A stretch of 64,000 bases of DNA. Source: Actinomycetota bacterium. Its GTDB lineage: Bacteria > Actinomycetota > Geothermincolia > Geothermincolales > RBG-13-55-18. The first letter of the stretch is position 1; the number at the start of each line of letters is the position of its first letter. The stretch spans positions 81,385 through 145,384 of the forward strand of contig JABLXL010000001.1 of NCBI GenBank assembly GCA_013178005.1, given 5' to 3'. Of this stretch, positions 17,410-26,966 are shown piece after piece. The notes under the pieces are model-generated. The model saw only the letters and a program-made list of their open reading frames with translations, was not told the origin of the DNA and did no database searches. The position numbers were made by a program, and so were the translations under genes.

Positions 17410-18693
17410 TCAGCGTCCCACGCCTTCGTAGTTGAACCCCAGGCGCCGCACCGACAGGGGTTCCAGGCAGTTCCGGGTGTCCAGGATCTCCCGGCTCTTC
17501 ATGACCTCGCCCACGCGCCGGAAGTCCTGCAGCTTGAACTCGTCCCAGTCGGTGAGGATGAGCAGGAGGTCGGCCCCCTCGGCGGCCTCAAGGGCGCTCT
17601 CGACGCAGCGCAGCCCCGGCATGGCCTCCCGCGCGTTTTCCATGGCCTGGGGGTCATAGGCCTTGACCTCCGCGCCTCTTTCCATGAGCATGCGGATGAT
17701 CTCCAGCGCGGGGGAATCACGCACGTCGTCGGTGTTTGCCTTAAAGGCCAGCCCCCAGGCGGCGATCCTCTTTCCCTCCAGCCCCCCCAGGCGCCGCTCG
17801 GCCTTCCTCGCCATGAGCTCCATCTGCTCACGGTTTACCTGCATCACGCCCTCCAGGAGATAGAAGCTGTAGCCGGAACGCTTGGCGATGTCGATAAGGG
17901 CCTGGCAGTCCTTGGGGAAGCAGGAGCCCCCGAAGCCGGGACCCGAGCGCAGGAACTCGAAGCCGATGCGGCGGTCGTAGCCCATGCCCATGGCCACCTC
18001 CTTGACGTCGGCGTCCACCGCCTCGCAGATGTTGGCGATGGCGTTGATAAAGGACACCTTGGTGGCCAGGAAGGCGTTGGAGGCGTATTTGATCATCTCC
18101 GCGCTGGCTGGGTCGGTGATGAAGAGTGGGGCGTTCAGGGGGCGGTAGAGTTCGGCCATGATCCCCGCGGCCTTCTGGCTCTCCGTGCCCACCACGATGC
18201 GGTCGGGGTGCATGAAGTCCCTCACCGCCGTGCCCTCGCGGAGGAACTCGGGGTTTGAGATGACGTCGAATTCCTCCCCTCCCGCCCGCTCCTTGATCAC
18301 CCGCTCCACCAGGCGGGTGGAGCCCACGGGCATGGTGCTCTTGTTGACGATGATCTTATATCCGTTAATGGCGCCGGCGATATCCCCTGCGGCCTCTATG
18401 ACGTAGGACATGTCCGCTGAACCGTCCTCGCCCTGGGGCGTCCCCACGGTGATGAAGATTATCTCCGACTCGCCGACCGCCTCGGTGGTCTCGGTGGTGA
18501 AAGAGAGGCTGCGCCCCAGATGGCGCGACAGCAGCTCGGGGAGGCCCACCTCGTAGATGGTCACCTCCCCACGGTTGAGGCGCGAGATCTTCCCCGCGTC
18601 CTTGTCCACCCCGATGACGGAATGCCCCAGGTCGGCGAGGCAAGCTCCAGTGACCAGGCCGACGTATCCCGTCCCTATGACCGCTATCTTCAT
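17410..18693 (-). CDS. ugd: UDP-glucose 6-dehydrogenase
   Basis: Oxidises UDP-glucose to UDP-glucuronate with 2 NAD+, supplying uronic acid for polysaccharide. The start at ATG 18693 (MKIAVIGTGYVGLVTG) follows AGGGAG and is preferred over the ORF-track start at 18765, giving 427 residues, the normal family length. Visible elements are the N-terminal NAD-binding GTGYVG, the SNPEFLREGTA motif, the catalytic cysteine in GFGGSCFPKD (Cys258) and the C-terminal Rossmann domain with AWGLAFKANTDDVRDSP. UDP-mannose- or UDP-GlcNAc-type dehydrogenases share this fold, but the motifs fit Ugd/TuaD best. It is convergent with the GT4 gene and stands alone on the minus strand. Confidence 0.93.
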   Translation of the reverse strand: MKIAVIGTGYVGLVTGACLADLGHSVIGVDKDAGKISRLNRGEVTIYEVGLPELLSRHLGRSLSFTTETTEAVGESEIIFITVGTPQGEDGSADMSYVIEAAGDIAGAINGYKIIVNKSTMPVGSTRLVERVIKERAGGEEFDVISNPEFLREGTAVRDFMHPDRIVVGTESQKAAGIMAELYRPLNAPLFITDPASAEMIKYASNAFLATKVSFINAIANICEAVDADVKEVAMGMGYDRRIGFEFLRSGPGFGGSCFPKDCQALIDIAKRSGYSFYLLEGVMQVNREQMELMARKAERRLGGLEGKRIAAWGLAFKANTDDVRDSPALEIIRMLMERGAEVKAYDPQAMENAREAMPGLRCVESALEAAEGADLLLILTDWDEFKLQDFRRVGEVMKSREILDTRNCLEPLSVRRLGFNYEGVGR

Positions 18694-19422
18694 ATGATCT
18701 CCCTGCCTCGATTCCGGCCGTCCTGCCTGCAAGGATAAACCCCCGGGCGCCCTGTTTTCAAACATGGCTGAGAAATCGGGGGCTCCTGGTCCATCCCGTC
18801 GCTCGCGTTAAACGGGCGTGGAAACATGCCCGCCTGGAGGCGCAAAAGCGCTACGGGCATGACTCAGCAACCGCGCCGCAAAGTTTGGCAGCTTCGCCGT
18901 TTCAGGTAGTTCGGGGATGTTTGGTAAAGAAAAAGCTTTGTGGGAATGAAACTTTATGAATGCAAGTCCTTGCTTGCCTCGCCGCTTTGGGCGGTTCGGA
19001 CATTTTATAGCAAGGGAATAAAGCTCTGTGGATGAAAACTCTTGCTTGTCTCGCTCCTTCAGGCAGCATAAACATGTTATGGTGAGGGAGAAGCGGGGGT
19101 GGGATCCTTCAACGCCTTCTTTTTGCCCGGGCCGCCATATAATATCCTGGAACACGAATACGAAAAGCTGGATCTAAACGAAGTCATCGGGTGCCCGGGC
19201 CGGCGTGCCGATACAAGGAGATCGCCTGCGATGTGGTGAATGGATTTCCTGAAGGGAAACGCAGGCTGAGCCTCTATGACAAGGCGCCTTTGGTTCAGAG
19301 ATCATGCGTGCATCGTGGCCAAGGTCGATCAGAAGGCCGGTTGAGCCTCCACCATTAGGGGCTCTCGGTCCAAGCCCGCTACCCCGTGGCGGGCAGGAAC
19401 GGAACGGACGAAGGAGAGGGGC
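18694..19422. other. 730-bp intergenic region with degenerate tandem repeat
   Basis: No convincing gene. The minus-strand ORF at 18808-19155 and the frame at 19174-19665 show no domain pattern. From about 18891 to 19090 there are roughly two and a half degenerate tandem copies of a 75-85 base unit, with recognisable blocks AAAGCTYTGTGG, ATGAAACT and CTTGCTTGYCTCGC. TATAAT occurs on the plus strand near 19139 (GCCATATAATATCC), upstream of the lipoprotein gene, without a good -35. Confidence 0.45.
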
Positions 19423-20232
19423 ATGAAAGCAAAGGTCACCGCCATCACCTGTTGCCTTATTGCGCTGGCCCTTCTCGCGGGTTGCGGCGGGGGCGAGGAT
19501 GCCTCCGCCTGGGCACGAAAATGCCGCGATGCGGTCGCGGATTACGTTGAGGGCGGCGGTTACCTGGGGTTCAACCAGGAGACGGAGCTCGAGCTCTCCA
19601 CAAAGGAGGGCACGCTGAGGCAGTCGATATCGGCGGACGGCGAGATAATCTTCCCCGCGCGGCAAAGATACGAATATCGCGAGAAGGCCTCCAGCTCCTT
19701 GAAGCCAGGCGAGGAACAGGAGAACTCCTTTTCCTACCTCACCCTAGACGGCGGGCGCACCGCTTACGTCATGGGCCAGGCGCTCGCCACGCAGCTGGGA
19801 GTGCAGGGCTGGGTACACTACACTCCTCCCGAGGGACAGAACCGCTACTTCGATTACGCGGGCCTCATGGAGCGCCTGCTGTCACTGGGAGAGGACGCCG
19901 CGTGGGTGGGCTGGGAGGAGGTGGAGGGACAGAAGTGCGCCCATATCAGCTACGCGATCTCGGGCCGTGAGCTCATGGAGCTTCGCCTCCAGGAGAACCC
20001 GGCGCTAGAGGAACAGTACGAGGGGCTGGATCCCGACGAGGTCCTGGGCGAGATCACGGTGGAGGTCTGGATCGCGAAGCAAGACGAGCTGCCCCGCAGG
20101 GTGGCGGTGAGGCAATCCTCCACCCAGGGGGATATTAGCACCTCCAGCCGTATCGACATCGCCTTCCGCGCCTATGGCGAGGAGCCGCCCATGCCCATCG
20201 AGGCGCCGGCGGTCTTCACGGAGGCGAGTTGA
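19423..20232 (+). CDS. Lipoprotein of unknown function
   Basis: A 269-residue protein with a clear lipoprotein signal: a short basic N-terminus, a hydrophobic stretch and the lipobox LLAGC, with the modified Cys at about residue 21. The mature part alternates short beta-strand-like segments (TELELSTKEGTLRQSIS, RQRYEYREK, EITVEVWIAK, RIDIAFRAYG). This is reminiscent of LolA/LppX-type lipid-carrier folds found in actinobacterial lipoproteins, but I see no decisive motif. The ribosome site GGAGAGG is well placed. It is the first gene of the plus-strand run that leads into the polysaccharide genes, so a role in envelope lipid or glycan handling is possible, not shown. Confidence 0.75.
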   Translation: MKAKVTAITCCLIALALLAGCGGGEDASAWARKCRDAVADYVEGGGYLGFNQETELELSTKEGTLRQSISADGEIIFPARQRYEYREKASSSLKPGEEQENSFSYLTLDGGRTAYVMGQALATQLGVQGWVHYTPPEGQNRYFDYAGLMERLLSLGEDAAWVGWEEVEGQKCAHISYAISGRELMELRLQENPALEEQYEGLDPDEVLGEITVEVWIAKQDELPRRVAVRQSSTQGDISTSSRIDIAFRAYGEEPPMPIEAPAVFTEAS

Positions 20233-20359
20233 GCCTTGGGGAGCGGGCCTGAAGCGGTCCCGGGGTGCTGATATAATACGCCTGATACGCCGTCCGGCCG
20301 CCGGCCGCTCGCGCTGGAGAGGAGGACGGCGCGGGAGGGGAAATAAAAAAGGAGGAACG

Positions 20360-20770
20360 ATGGAAGCAGCCGTCAAGCCGGCGTCATATGTCCTTATCCT
20401 GGTGAGCGTGGCCCTGGCCATCAGCGGCCAGATATGCCTGCGCCGCGGCATGGAGGTGGTCAAGGAGAGGACGGGCATGGAGGCGGGGGACCTCATGAAG
20501 AAGCCCCTCACCTTCGCGAAGGAGATCGCGATCACCTGGCTGGTGATGCTGGGGCTCTTCCTCTTCGTTGCCTCCGCGGGCTTCTGGCTGGTGGTGCTGG
20601 CGGACGTCCCCCTGGGGGTGGCATATCCCTTCGTGAGCCTCACCTACATAGTGGTCCTGCTCTACGACAGGTTCTTCGAGTCCTATCGCATCTCGCCCTG
20701 GAACTGGCTGGGGGTGGCCGCGATCGTAGCGGGAGTGATCATGATCTCCCTGGGCCGCACCTCGGCCTGA
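20360..20770 (+). CDS. Small four-helix membrane transporter, EamA/SMR-like (ArnE-like flippase candidate)
   Basis: The true start is ATG 20360, six bases after GGAGG, giving 136 residues. The ORF-track start at 20174 overlaps the lipoprotein in a basic, non-protein-like stretch. Four hydrophobic segments are visible: SYVLILVSVALAISGQI, ITWLVMLGLFLFVASAGFW, LGVAYPFVSLTYIVVLLY and WLGVAAIVAGVIMISLG. This is the topology of SMR/EamA half-transporters, which includes ArnE/ArnF proteins that flip lipid-linked aminosugar. Directly upstream of glycosyltransferase genes, a lipid-linked sugar flippase role is a reasonable inference, though a drug or metabolite exporter is possible. A TATAAT at about 20273 may be its own -10 element. 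Confidence 0.75.
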   Translation: MEAAVKPASYVLILVSVALAISGQICLRRGMEVVKERTGMEAGDLMKKPLTFAKEIAITWLVMLGLFLFVASAGFWLVVLADVPLGVAYPFVSLTYIVVLLYDRFFESYRISPWNWLGVAAIVAGVIMISLGRTSA

Positions 20771-20788
20771 TCCGCCCCGCGGAGGAGG

Positions 20789-21952
20789 ATGAAGATGAGG
20801 GTGCTGGTCGACGGCACTCCCTTCCTGATCGAAAAGACCGGCATCGGGCATTACACCGAGAACCTGGTCGCCCACCTGCGCCGGGTGGCGCCGGAGGTGG
20901 AGATCAGCCTCTTCGCCCTCTCGTTGCGGGGCGGCCATCGCCTGAAACGCGTGCCCACCGTGGAAGAAGTGGAGATAAAGGGCTACAACCTTCCCGCGAA
21001 CTTCCTCTACTATACCTGGTGGACAAGGACCTCCCTGTTTCCCGCGGAGAGCCTGGCGGGGGCCTTCGACGTCTTCCACGCCACCAACTACCAGGCGCCG
21101 GCGCTGCGCAGCGCCAAGCTGGTCACCACCGTTCACGACATCAACTTCGTGCGCTTCCCCGAGATGCAGAGCAAGGGGATCAGGCGTTTCATCGCCGCCA
21201 TGCCCCGCCTGCTGGAGCGATCGAGCATGGTGCTGGCGGATTCCCGTTTCACAGCGGAGGAGCTAAGGGACGAATACGAGCTGCCGGAGGAGAAAGTCCG
21301 GGTGGTCTATCCCGGCCTGAACCCGGTTTTTCTGCGCGTGCCTGACGCCGGGGAGACGGAGACGGCGTTGCGCGCCTACTGTCTCGAGCCCCCCTACCTC
21401 GCCTACATCGGAAACCTCCATCCGCGCAAGAACCTGGTGACCCTGGTGGAGGCCTTCGCGCGCCTGCGGGAGCGCGGCCTCGAGCACCGTTTGGCGGTCA
21501 TCGGGGGCGGGGGTCTGGGGAAGCTCAACAACGCCGAGTACCGCAAGCTGAGCCTCCGGGTGAGGGACCTGGGGCTCGAGGACGCGGTGGTCTTCACCGG
21601 GTATGTCCCGGACGAACGCCTGGTATCCCTGTTACGGGAGGCGGAGATGCTGGTCTTCCCCTCCATCTACGAGGGCTTCGGCCTGCCTCCCCTGGAGGCC
21701 ATGGCCTGCGGCGTTCCCGTAATCACCTCCCGCCGTTCATCCCTGCCCGAGGTGGTGGGAGACGCGGCCCTTTTGCTGGAGGACCCCCTTGACGCGGAGG
21801 AGATCGCCGGCTGCGTGGAGAGGTTGCTCGCCGACGGCGAGCTGCGCGCCCGACTGGTGGGGGAGGGATTGAAAAGGGCGGCCGCCTTCACCTGGGAGAA
21901 AGCCGCGAGGGAAGTCGCGGCCGTATATTCCGAGGTGGTGGAAGAGGCTTGA
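20789..21952 (+). CDS. GT4 family glycosyltransferase
   Basis: A 387-residue GT-B glycosyltransferase. It shows LVDGTPFLIEKTGIGHYTENL at the N-terminus (acceptor side), a central THVHD-type segment (VTTVHDINFVRFP), AYIGNLHPRKNLVTLVEAFARL at the start of the second Rossmann domain, and LVFPSIYEGFGLPPLEAMA with the E-x7-E donor site. ATG 20789 has GGAGGA about six bases upstream. The gene is 18 bases after the transporter, and its stop overlaps the start of the next GT2 by four bases, so these genes are translationally coupled. The closest type is mannosyltransferase-like GT4. Sugar is unassigned. Confidence 0.92.
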   Translation: MKMRVLVDGTPFLIEKTGIGHYTENLVAHLRRVAPEVEISLFALSLRGGHRLKRVPTVEEVEIKGYNLPANFLYYTWWTRTSLFPAESLAGAFDVFHATNYQAPALRSAKLVTTVHDINFVRFPEMQSKGIRRFIAAMPRLLERSSMVLADSRFTAEELRDEYELPEEKVRVVYPGLNPVFLRVPDAGETETALRAYCLEPPYLAYIGNLHPRKNLVTLVEAFARLRERGLEHRLAVIGGGGLGKLNNAEYRKLSLRVRDLGLEDAVVFTGYVPDERLVSLLREAEMLVFPSIYEGFGLPPLEAMACGVPVITSRRSSLPEVVGDAALLLEDPLDAEEIAGCVERLLADGELRARLVGEGLKRAAAFTWEKAAREVAAVYSEVVEEA

Positions 21953-22959
21953 GCGCGGACAGGGTTTCCCTGGTGGCCACGGTGCTCAACGAGGCCGGAA
22001 ACCTCGGCGAGTGGTGGACGAGCATAGCGGGACAGACCCTTTCCCCCGACGAGGTGGTGGTGGTGGATGGAGGCTCCCGCGACGGCACGGTGGAGCTGCT
22101 GCGCGAGATGGCGGAAATGGCGCCCTTCCCGGTGCGCGTGGAGGTGCGCGAGGGCGTCAACATCGCCCGGGGGAGGAACAAGGCCATACGCCTGGCCGCC
22201 CACGATATCATCGCGGTGACCGACGCCGGTTGCGTGCTGGCCCCCGACTGGCTGGAGAGGATAACCGCCCCCTTGCGCGGAGGCGGCGGGATAGACCTGG
22301 TGGCGGGGTTCTACCAACCGCTGACCGGGAACTGGTTCGAGGAGGTATCGGCATGCGCCACCCTCCCCCTGCCCTGGGAGGCGCGGGAAGGGCGTTTCAT
22401 GCCCTCTTCCCGTTCCATCGCCTTCAGGCGCCGGGTATGGGAAAGGGCGGGCGGCTACCCGGAGTGGCTGGACATCGGAGAGGACATGTATTTCAACCAC
22501 GCCTGGAAGGGCCTGGGCATGGCGCACAAGCTGGAGAAGGAAGCCCTCGTTTACTGGCGCATGCGCGGCGACCTCCGCTCCCTGCTGCGCCAGTACTTCC
22601 TCTACGCCAGGGGGGACGGGGAATCGGGCATGTATCCGCAACGCCACCTGCTGCGTTTCGCCACCTACGGATGGCTGGCCTTTGTGGTGCTGCCGGGGAG
22701 GGGCAGGCGGTTCCTGCCGGCCACGGCAGCGGCGGGGTCGCTCTACGCCGGCAGGCGATGGTTGCGCATACCGGTTTACCTGCAGGGCAGGGGGGCGGGG
22801 GAGAAAGCCGCGGCGGTTCCCGCCGTCGCCGCGCTCATGCTGGGCATCGACGCCGCGAAGATGGCCGGTTACCTGGCCGGGCTGGCGAGGAGGTCGCCTA
22901 TCCTGCGTGGACGGCGCGAGACGGAGCAGGCGGCGACCGGGGGGCGAGACGCGGGATGA
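21949..22959 (+). CDS. GT2 family glycosyltransferase with C-terminal membrane segments
   Basis: A 336-residue protein starting at TTG 21949, which overlaps the previous stop as TTGA. The GT-A core shows SLVATVLNEAGNLGEWWTSI, DEVVVVDGGSRDGTVE, NIARGRNKAIRLAAHD and AVTDAGCVLAPDW (DxG in place of DxD). GEDMYFNHAW resembles the catalytic ED motif of processive and single-addition GT2 enzymes. The C-terminal ~100 residues include hydrophobic stretches (YGWLAFVVLPG, AAAVPAVAALMLGIDA) that could attach it to the membrane. It is coupled to both neighbours by 4-base overlaps. The product is probably an intermediate of the surface glycan. Confidence 0.88.
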   Translation: MSADRVSLVATVLNEAGNLGEWWTSIAGQTLSPDEVVVVDGGSRDGTVELLREMAEMAPFPVRVEVREGVNIARGRNKAIRLAAHDIIAVTDAGCVLAPDWLERITAPLRGGGGIDLVAGFYQPLTGNWFEEVSACATLPLPWEAREGRFMPSSRSIAFRRRVWERAGGYPEWLDIGEDMYFNHAWKGLGMAHKLEKEALVYWRMRGDLRSLLRQYFLYARGDGESGMYPQRHLLRFATYGWLAFVVLPGRGRRFLPATAAAGSLYAGRRWLRIPVYLQGRGAGEKAAAVPAVAALMLGIDAAKMAGYLAGLARRSPILRGRRETEQAATGGRDAG

Positions 22960-23825
22960 CGAGGGCATCGCTGGTGGTCGTCAATTACAATACCGCGTCC
23001 GACCTCCGCGCGTGCCTCGACTCGGCGCGGGAGAAACTGGGGGGCGTCGAGGTGGTGGTGGTTGACAACGGCTCCACGGACGGAAGCGTTGAGATGGTCC
23101 GGGAAGAGTTTCCGTGGGTGCGCCTGGTGGAAAACCCCGGCAATCCGGGTTACGCGTCCGCCTGCAACCGCGGATTGCGGGCCGCATCGAGTCCTTACGT
23201 CTTCATCCTCAACAGCGACGTGGTTTTCGTGGAGGGGGGGATGGAGGAGGTGCTGGATTTCATGGACGAGCGTCCCGAGGCGGGGGCCTTGGGCCCGCTG
23301 GTGCTGAACCCCGACGGCAGCGCGCAGATGTCCTGCCGGCGCTTCCCGAGCATGCTGGAGAACGCCGTGCACGGCCTGCTCGGTGACCTGTGGCCCGACA
23401 ACCCCCTTACCAGGTCTTACCAGATGAAAGACCTCGAACGAAACGAGCCCTGCGAGGTGGACTGGGTATCCGGGGCGGCCATGCTGCTGCGCCGGGAGGC
23501 CGCGGAGCGGGTGGGCGGATTCGACGAAACCTATTTCATGTACGTGGAGGACGTGGACATCTGCTGGCGCCTCCGCGAGGCGGGATACCGCGTGTTCTTT
23601 CACCCCGGCTTTCGCCTCGTTCACCACATTGGTAAAACAAGCTCGCAGCAGTCCACGCGCATGCTCTACCACCACCACCGCAGCATGTTCATCTTCTTCC
23701 GCAAGCGCTACCGGGGATGGAGGGGATGGCTGCTCCTCCCGCCGGTGACGGCGGGCCTGGCGGCGAGGTTCGCGCTGAGCCTCGCCATCCAGAGGGCGCG
23801 TGCGGTTCGGAGAGAGGCTGGATGA
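22956..23825 (+). CDS. GT2 family glycosyltransferase, rhamnosyltransferase-like
   Basis: A 289-residue WbbL-like glycosyltransferase. The ORF track extends it upstream to 22011 in a frame that is a shadow of the previous gene. The real start is ATG 22956 in an ATGA overlap with the preceding stop. Motifs: SLVVVNYNTASDLRACLDS, VVVVDNGSTDGSVEMV, NPGYASACNRGL, FILNSDVVF (metal site) and GGFDETYFMYVEDVDICWRL. This family often transfers rhamnose or a related deoxysugar from a nucleotide donor to a lipid-linked acceptor, which agrees with GDP-deoxysugar genes in the window. The C-terminus is basic and hydrophobic, likely a peripheral membrane contact. Confidence 0.9.
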   Translation: MTRASLVVVNYNTASDLRACLDSAREKLGGVEVVVVDNGSTDGSVEMVREEFPWVRLVENPGNPGYASACNRGLRAASSPYVFILNSDVVFVEGGMEEVLDFMDERPEAGALGPLVLNPDGSAQMSCRRFPSMLENAVHGLLGDLWPDNPLTRSYQMKDLERNEPCEVDWVSGAAMLLRREAAERVGGFDETYFMYVEDVDICWRLREAGYRVFFHPGFRLVHHIGKTSSQQSTRMLYHHHRSMFIFFRKRYRGWRGWLLLPPVTAGLAARFALSLAIQRARAVRREAG

Positions 23826-23842
23826 GTTCCGGGAGGCCGGGT

Positions 23843-23988
23843 GATGCCCGCATGTGGCTTGCCCGGCATGGTTGAGCGCCGGGAGCGAATAGATGGGGCA
23901 GACGGGGAAAGCAGGCCAAGTGATGCAAGCGGGCGGCATCGCAGGCATGATTGGCGCTTAGGAGCGAATAGATGGGGCAGACGGGCAG
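23843..23988 (+). repeat. 79-bp direct duplication containing the start region of the next gene
   Basis: Two diverged copies with a 79-base period share GATGC, GGCATG, TTG and GGAGCGAATAGATGGGGCAG. The second copy contains the real start codon of the flavoprotein gene (23972). The first copy carries the same start context at 23893 and opens a short frame, MGQTGKAGQVMQAGGIAGMI plus two residues, that stops 12 bases before the real start. It could be a leader peptide or just a by-product of the duplication. Confidence 0.75.
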
Positions 23989-25588
23989 CAAGAAGGCGAT
24001 TATCATAGGAGCGGGACCGGCAGGCCTCACCGCGGCCTACGAACTGCTTGACCGCACGGATATCAAGCCTGTGGTGCTTGAGGCCTCGGACACGGTGGGG
24101 GGGATATCGCGCACCGTCGTTTACAAGGGAAACCGCATGGATATCGGCGGCCACCGTTTTTTCTCCAAATCGGACAGGGTGATGGAATGGTGGCTGAACC
24201 TCTTTCCCCTGCAGGGAGCCCCTGCCCGTGACGGCATGCCGGCTTCTCGCGAAAACCTCGCGGAGTACGCCTGGAGAAGGGGTCTGGGCGAAAGGGAGGC
24301 CAGGCGCATACCCGCTCCCGACCCGGAGGTGGAGGATGAAGTCATGCTGGTGCGCGAGCGCCTCTCGCGCATCCTTTTCGAGGGCAAGCTGTATGACTAT
24401 CCCGTCTCGCTGAGCCTCGCCACCTTGCGCAACCTGGGCATGGCGCGAGCCCTCAGGGTGGGCGCGAGTTACGCCCGGGCTCGCCTCTTCCCCATACGCG
24501 AGGAGAACTCGCTCGAGGACTTCATGGTCAACCGCTTCGGCAGGGAGCTCTACCAAACCTTCTTCAAGGATTACACGGAGAAGGTGTGGGGGGTGCCGTG
24601 CTCCGAGATCGATCCCTCGTGGGGAGCGCAGAGGATCAAGGGGTTGTCCGTCGCCAAGGCTGCCGCGCATGCCGTAAAGAGCGCCTTGCGGAAAGAGGGA
24701 TCGGTGGAGCAGAAGGACGTCGAGACCAGCCTCATAGAGCGCTTCATGTACCCGAAGTACGGTCCCGGACAGCTCTGGGAGAAAGTGGCGAGCCTGGTGG
24801 AGGAGGGCGGCGGTGAGGTCCGCCGGTCCACGCGCGTCGTTGCCCTGGAGCGACGGGGGAACGCGGTGACGGCGGTGGTGGCCGAGGGCACGGGAGGAGA
24901 GAGGGAGAGGCACGAAGGCGACTATTTCCTGTCCACCATGCCCGTGAGCGAGCTCGTGGAGGCCCTCGGGGGCGGGGTGCCCCCAGAGGTGAGGGAGGTC
25001 GCGAAAGGCCTCGCGTACCGCAACTTCGTCACCGTTGGCCTGCTGCTACGCAGGCTGCCCCTGCGGGGTGGGTCCGGAAAGGGGCCTTCCGGCGAGCTAA
25101 CCAGGGACAACTGGATATACGTGCAGGAAAAGCACCTCAAGGTCAGCCGCCTACAGGTCTTCAACAACTGGAGCCCCTACCTGGTAGCCGACCCGGAAAA
25201 GGTTTGGGTGGGCATGGAATACATATGCGGAGACAAAGACCTGATCTGGAGCATGCCGGAAGAGGAGATGCTGCGCCTCGCGGTCTCTGAGATGAAGGAG
25301 ATCGCCGTCCTGGAGGACGCCGACGTGCTGGACGGAGTGGTGGTGAGGATGCCCAAGGTCTACCCCGCATACTTCGGCACCTACGGGCGTTTCAACGTGG
25401 TCAGGGATTACCTCGACGGTTTCGAGAACCTGTTCCTGGTGGGCAGGAACGGCATGCACCGCTACAACAACCAGGACCACTCCATGCTCACCGCCATGAC
25501 CGCGGTGGACATCATACTCGAGGGCGCACACGAAAAGGATGAAATCTGGTCCGTCAACGTCGAAGAGGAATACCATGAGGAGAGGTAG
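23972..25588 (+). CDS. FAD-dependent oxidoreductase, UDP-galactopyranose mutase / amine oxidase-like
   Basis: A 538-residue flavoprotein. The N-terminal FAD-binding Rossmann motif is [18 protein letters not shown], followed by [15 protein letters not shown] and [15 protein letters not shown], the pattern of the UGM/protoporphyrinogen-oxidase superfamily. The C-terminal FAD contact is [20 protein letters not shown]. At 538 residues it is longer than classical Glf (~370-390) and belongs to the larger FAD-dependent group common in actinobacterial glycan loci. UGM makes UDP-galactofuranose from UDP-galactopyranose, and this protein may do a similar isomerisation or oxidise a sugar or lipid carrier. 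The exact reaction is not certain. The start lies within the duplicated sequence described separately. Its 3' end overlaps the next gene by 14 bases. Confidence 0.8.
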   Translation: MGQTGSKKAIIIGAGPAGLTAAYELLDRTDIKPVVLEASDTVGGISRTVVYKGNRMDIGGHRFFSKSDRVMEWWLNLFPLQGAPARDGMPASRENLAEYAWRRGLGEREARRIPAPDPEVEDEVMLVRERLSRILFEGKLYDYPVSLSLATLRNLGMARALRVGASYARARLFPIREENSLEDFMVNRFGRELYQTFFKDYTEKVWGVPCSEIDPSWGAQRIKGLSVAKAAAHAVKSALRKEGSVEQKDVETSLIERFMYPKYGPGQLWEKVASLVEEGGGEVRRSTRVVALERRGNAVTAVVAEGTGGERERHEGDYFLSTMPVSELVEALGGGVPPEVREVAKGLAYRNFVTVGLLLRRLPLRGGSGKGPSGELTRDNWIYVQEKHLKVSRLQVFNNWSPYLVADPEKVWVGMEYICGDKDLIWSMPEEEMLRLAVSEMKEIAVLEDADVLDGVVVRMPKVYPAYFGTYGRFNVVRDYLDGFENLFLVGRNGMHRYNNQDHSMLTAMTAVDIILEGAHEKDEIWSVNVEEEYHEER

Positions 25589-26966
25589 GGACGGCCTCCG
25601 CCGGTTAATCATTGCCTTGGCTTTGGCGGCGGCGGTGGGGCTATCCCTATGGGGAATGGTCGAGGACGTGCATAACACCCGTGAGTACGGGGGCGTGGAC
25701 TTAAGGAACAGGGTGGTGGGGGCGCGCCTGCTCGGGGAAGGCCTCGATCCCTATTATTTCAAGTGGTCGGAGGAATACCCGGATACCCTCCTCGATCCCA
25801 TGGACAACCCCGACAACGCGGTAAGCAGGATAACCGTGCCACCCACCCTGCTGGTCCTTCACCTGCCCCTCTCCGGACTCCCCTACGCCACGCAGCGCAC
25901 GCTCTGGCTCATGGGCCAGTGGCTGCTCCTGCTCGCGAGCATCTACCTTTTCGCTCGCTGCGCGCCCTCGAGGAGTGTGGCGGCGCTGGTTTGGATCGCC
26001 GGCCTCCTGCTCTCCGCCACCCCCTTCTGGCGATTTCATGTCGAGAGAGGGCAGGTATACGCGCTCTACGCCTTCCTGGTCGCCCTGTCTTACTGGTCGT
26101 GCATGCGGTTACAGGCGAGGCGAAGCGCGGCTTTCGCGGGGGGCCTGATCCTGGGAGCCCTCGCCGCCCTGCGGCCCACCTTCATCTTCATGGCCGTTCC
26201 CCTGCTGGTTTTCGGCAAGTGGAGGATATGCGCCGGCATGGCGTGCGGGCTGGTCGTCCTGGTGCTCATTTGCGCTCCGTTCACGGGCATATCCACCTGG
26301 AGGAGCTACGTGCGCGCCATGCGACAGCACGAGGGAGACAACATAGGTGTCAATCAGCCCATAGGAAGCCCTTATACCGATCGGGTGATCGAGGGCATGG
26401 ACAACCTTGGGGCATACATGCAATATCCGCCCGTGAACACCTCGGTTCAGTGGTATTTTCGTTACCGTTTCCAGGTGGACGTCATGGGCGGTCCCCTGGT
26501 CTTGATGATGGCTGCCGCCGTCCTCTTGTTGGCCTTCATCACCCTGCCCTTCCGCGGCCGCGCTGCCTCCATGGCGGCGATATACATGATGGGGTCGCTT
26601 ACGGTTCTGGTGTCGGAGTATTTCCTACCCGCCGTGAAGCCGTCGTATGTGAACATCCTGTGGCTGCTCCCCGTGGAATTCGCCGTCCTGGAAGGCCGCT
26701 CCATCGCCTCGCTCAAGAGGTGGAAATGGATGGCGGCTTCGCTCGTTCTCTCGGCGGGCATATATTTCAACGTGGCCGTATTCCGGTACGGCGGAGACGC
26801 CCTGCTGGCGGAATCCCTGGTCCTTGCGGCTTTCTTGTGGACGGCGCTCTGTTTGCTGCAGGAATCCCCCGGCAAAGCGAGCGGGCGGCGCGCCGCCTCT
26901 TCCGAAAAACAAGTTCTCGAGGCATGGCAACTGTTCGGGGACGGGTTGGTGGAGAAGCTCTCATGA
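25575..26966 (+). CDS. GT87-like polyprenol-phosphate-dependent glycosyltransferase (membrane)
   Basis: From ATG 25575 ([20 protein letters not shown]), 463 residues, overlapping the previous gene by 14 bases. The ORF-track start at 25539 lies further inside it. About ten hydrophobic segments are visible. After the first there is [25 protein letters not shown], which matches the acidic first loop of the DUF2029/GT87 mannosyltransferases that use polyprenyl-phosphate mannose outside the membrane. The family is typical of actinobacterial cell-envelope glycans. Donor supply may come from the DPM-like GT2 at 53054. A 4-base ATGA overlap couples it to the next GT-C gene. Confidence 0.82.
   Translation: MRRGRDGLRRLIIALALAAAVGLSLWGMVEDVHNTREYGGVDLRNRVVGARLLGEGLDPYYFKWSEEYPDTLLDPMDNPDNAVSRITVPPTLLVLHLPLSGLPYATQRTLWLMGQWLLLLASIYLFARCAPSRSVAALVWIAGLLLSATPFWRFHVERGQVYALYAFLVALSYWSCMRLQARRSAAFAGGLILGALAALRPTFIFMAVPLLVFGKWRICAGMACGLVVLVLICAPFTGISTWRSYVRAMRQHEGDNIGVNQPIGSPYTDRVIEGMDNLGAYMQYPPVNTSVQWYFRYRFQVDVMGGPLVLMMAAAVLLLAFITLPFRGRAASMAAIYMMGSLTVLVSEYFLPAVKPSYVNILWLLPVEFAVLEGRSIASLKRWKWMAASLVLSAGIYFNVAVFRYGGDALLAESLVLAAFLWTALCLLQESPGKASGRRAASSEKQVLEAWQLFGDGLVEKLS

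Noticed and set aside
18808-19155. 115-residue minus-strand ORF
   Set aside because: It runs through the degenerate tandem repeat, has no ribosome site and no recognisable motif.
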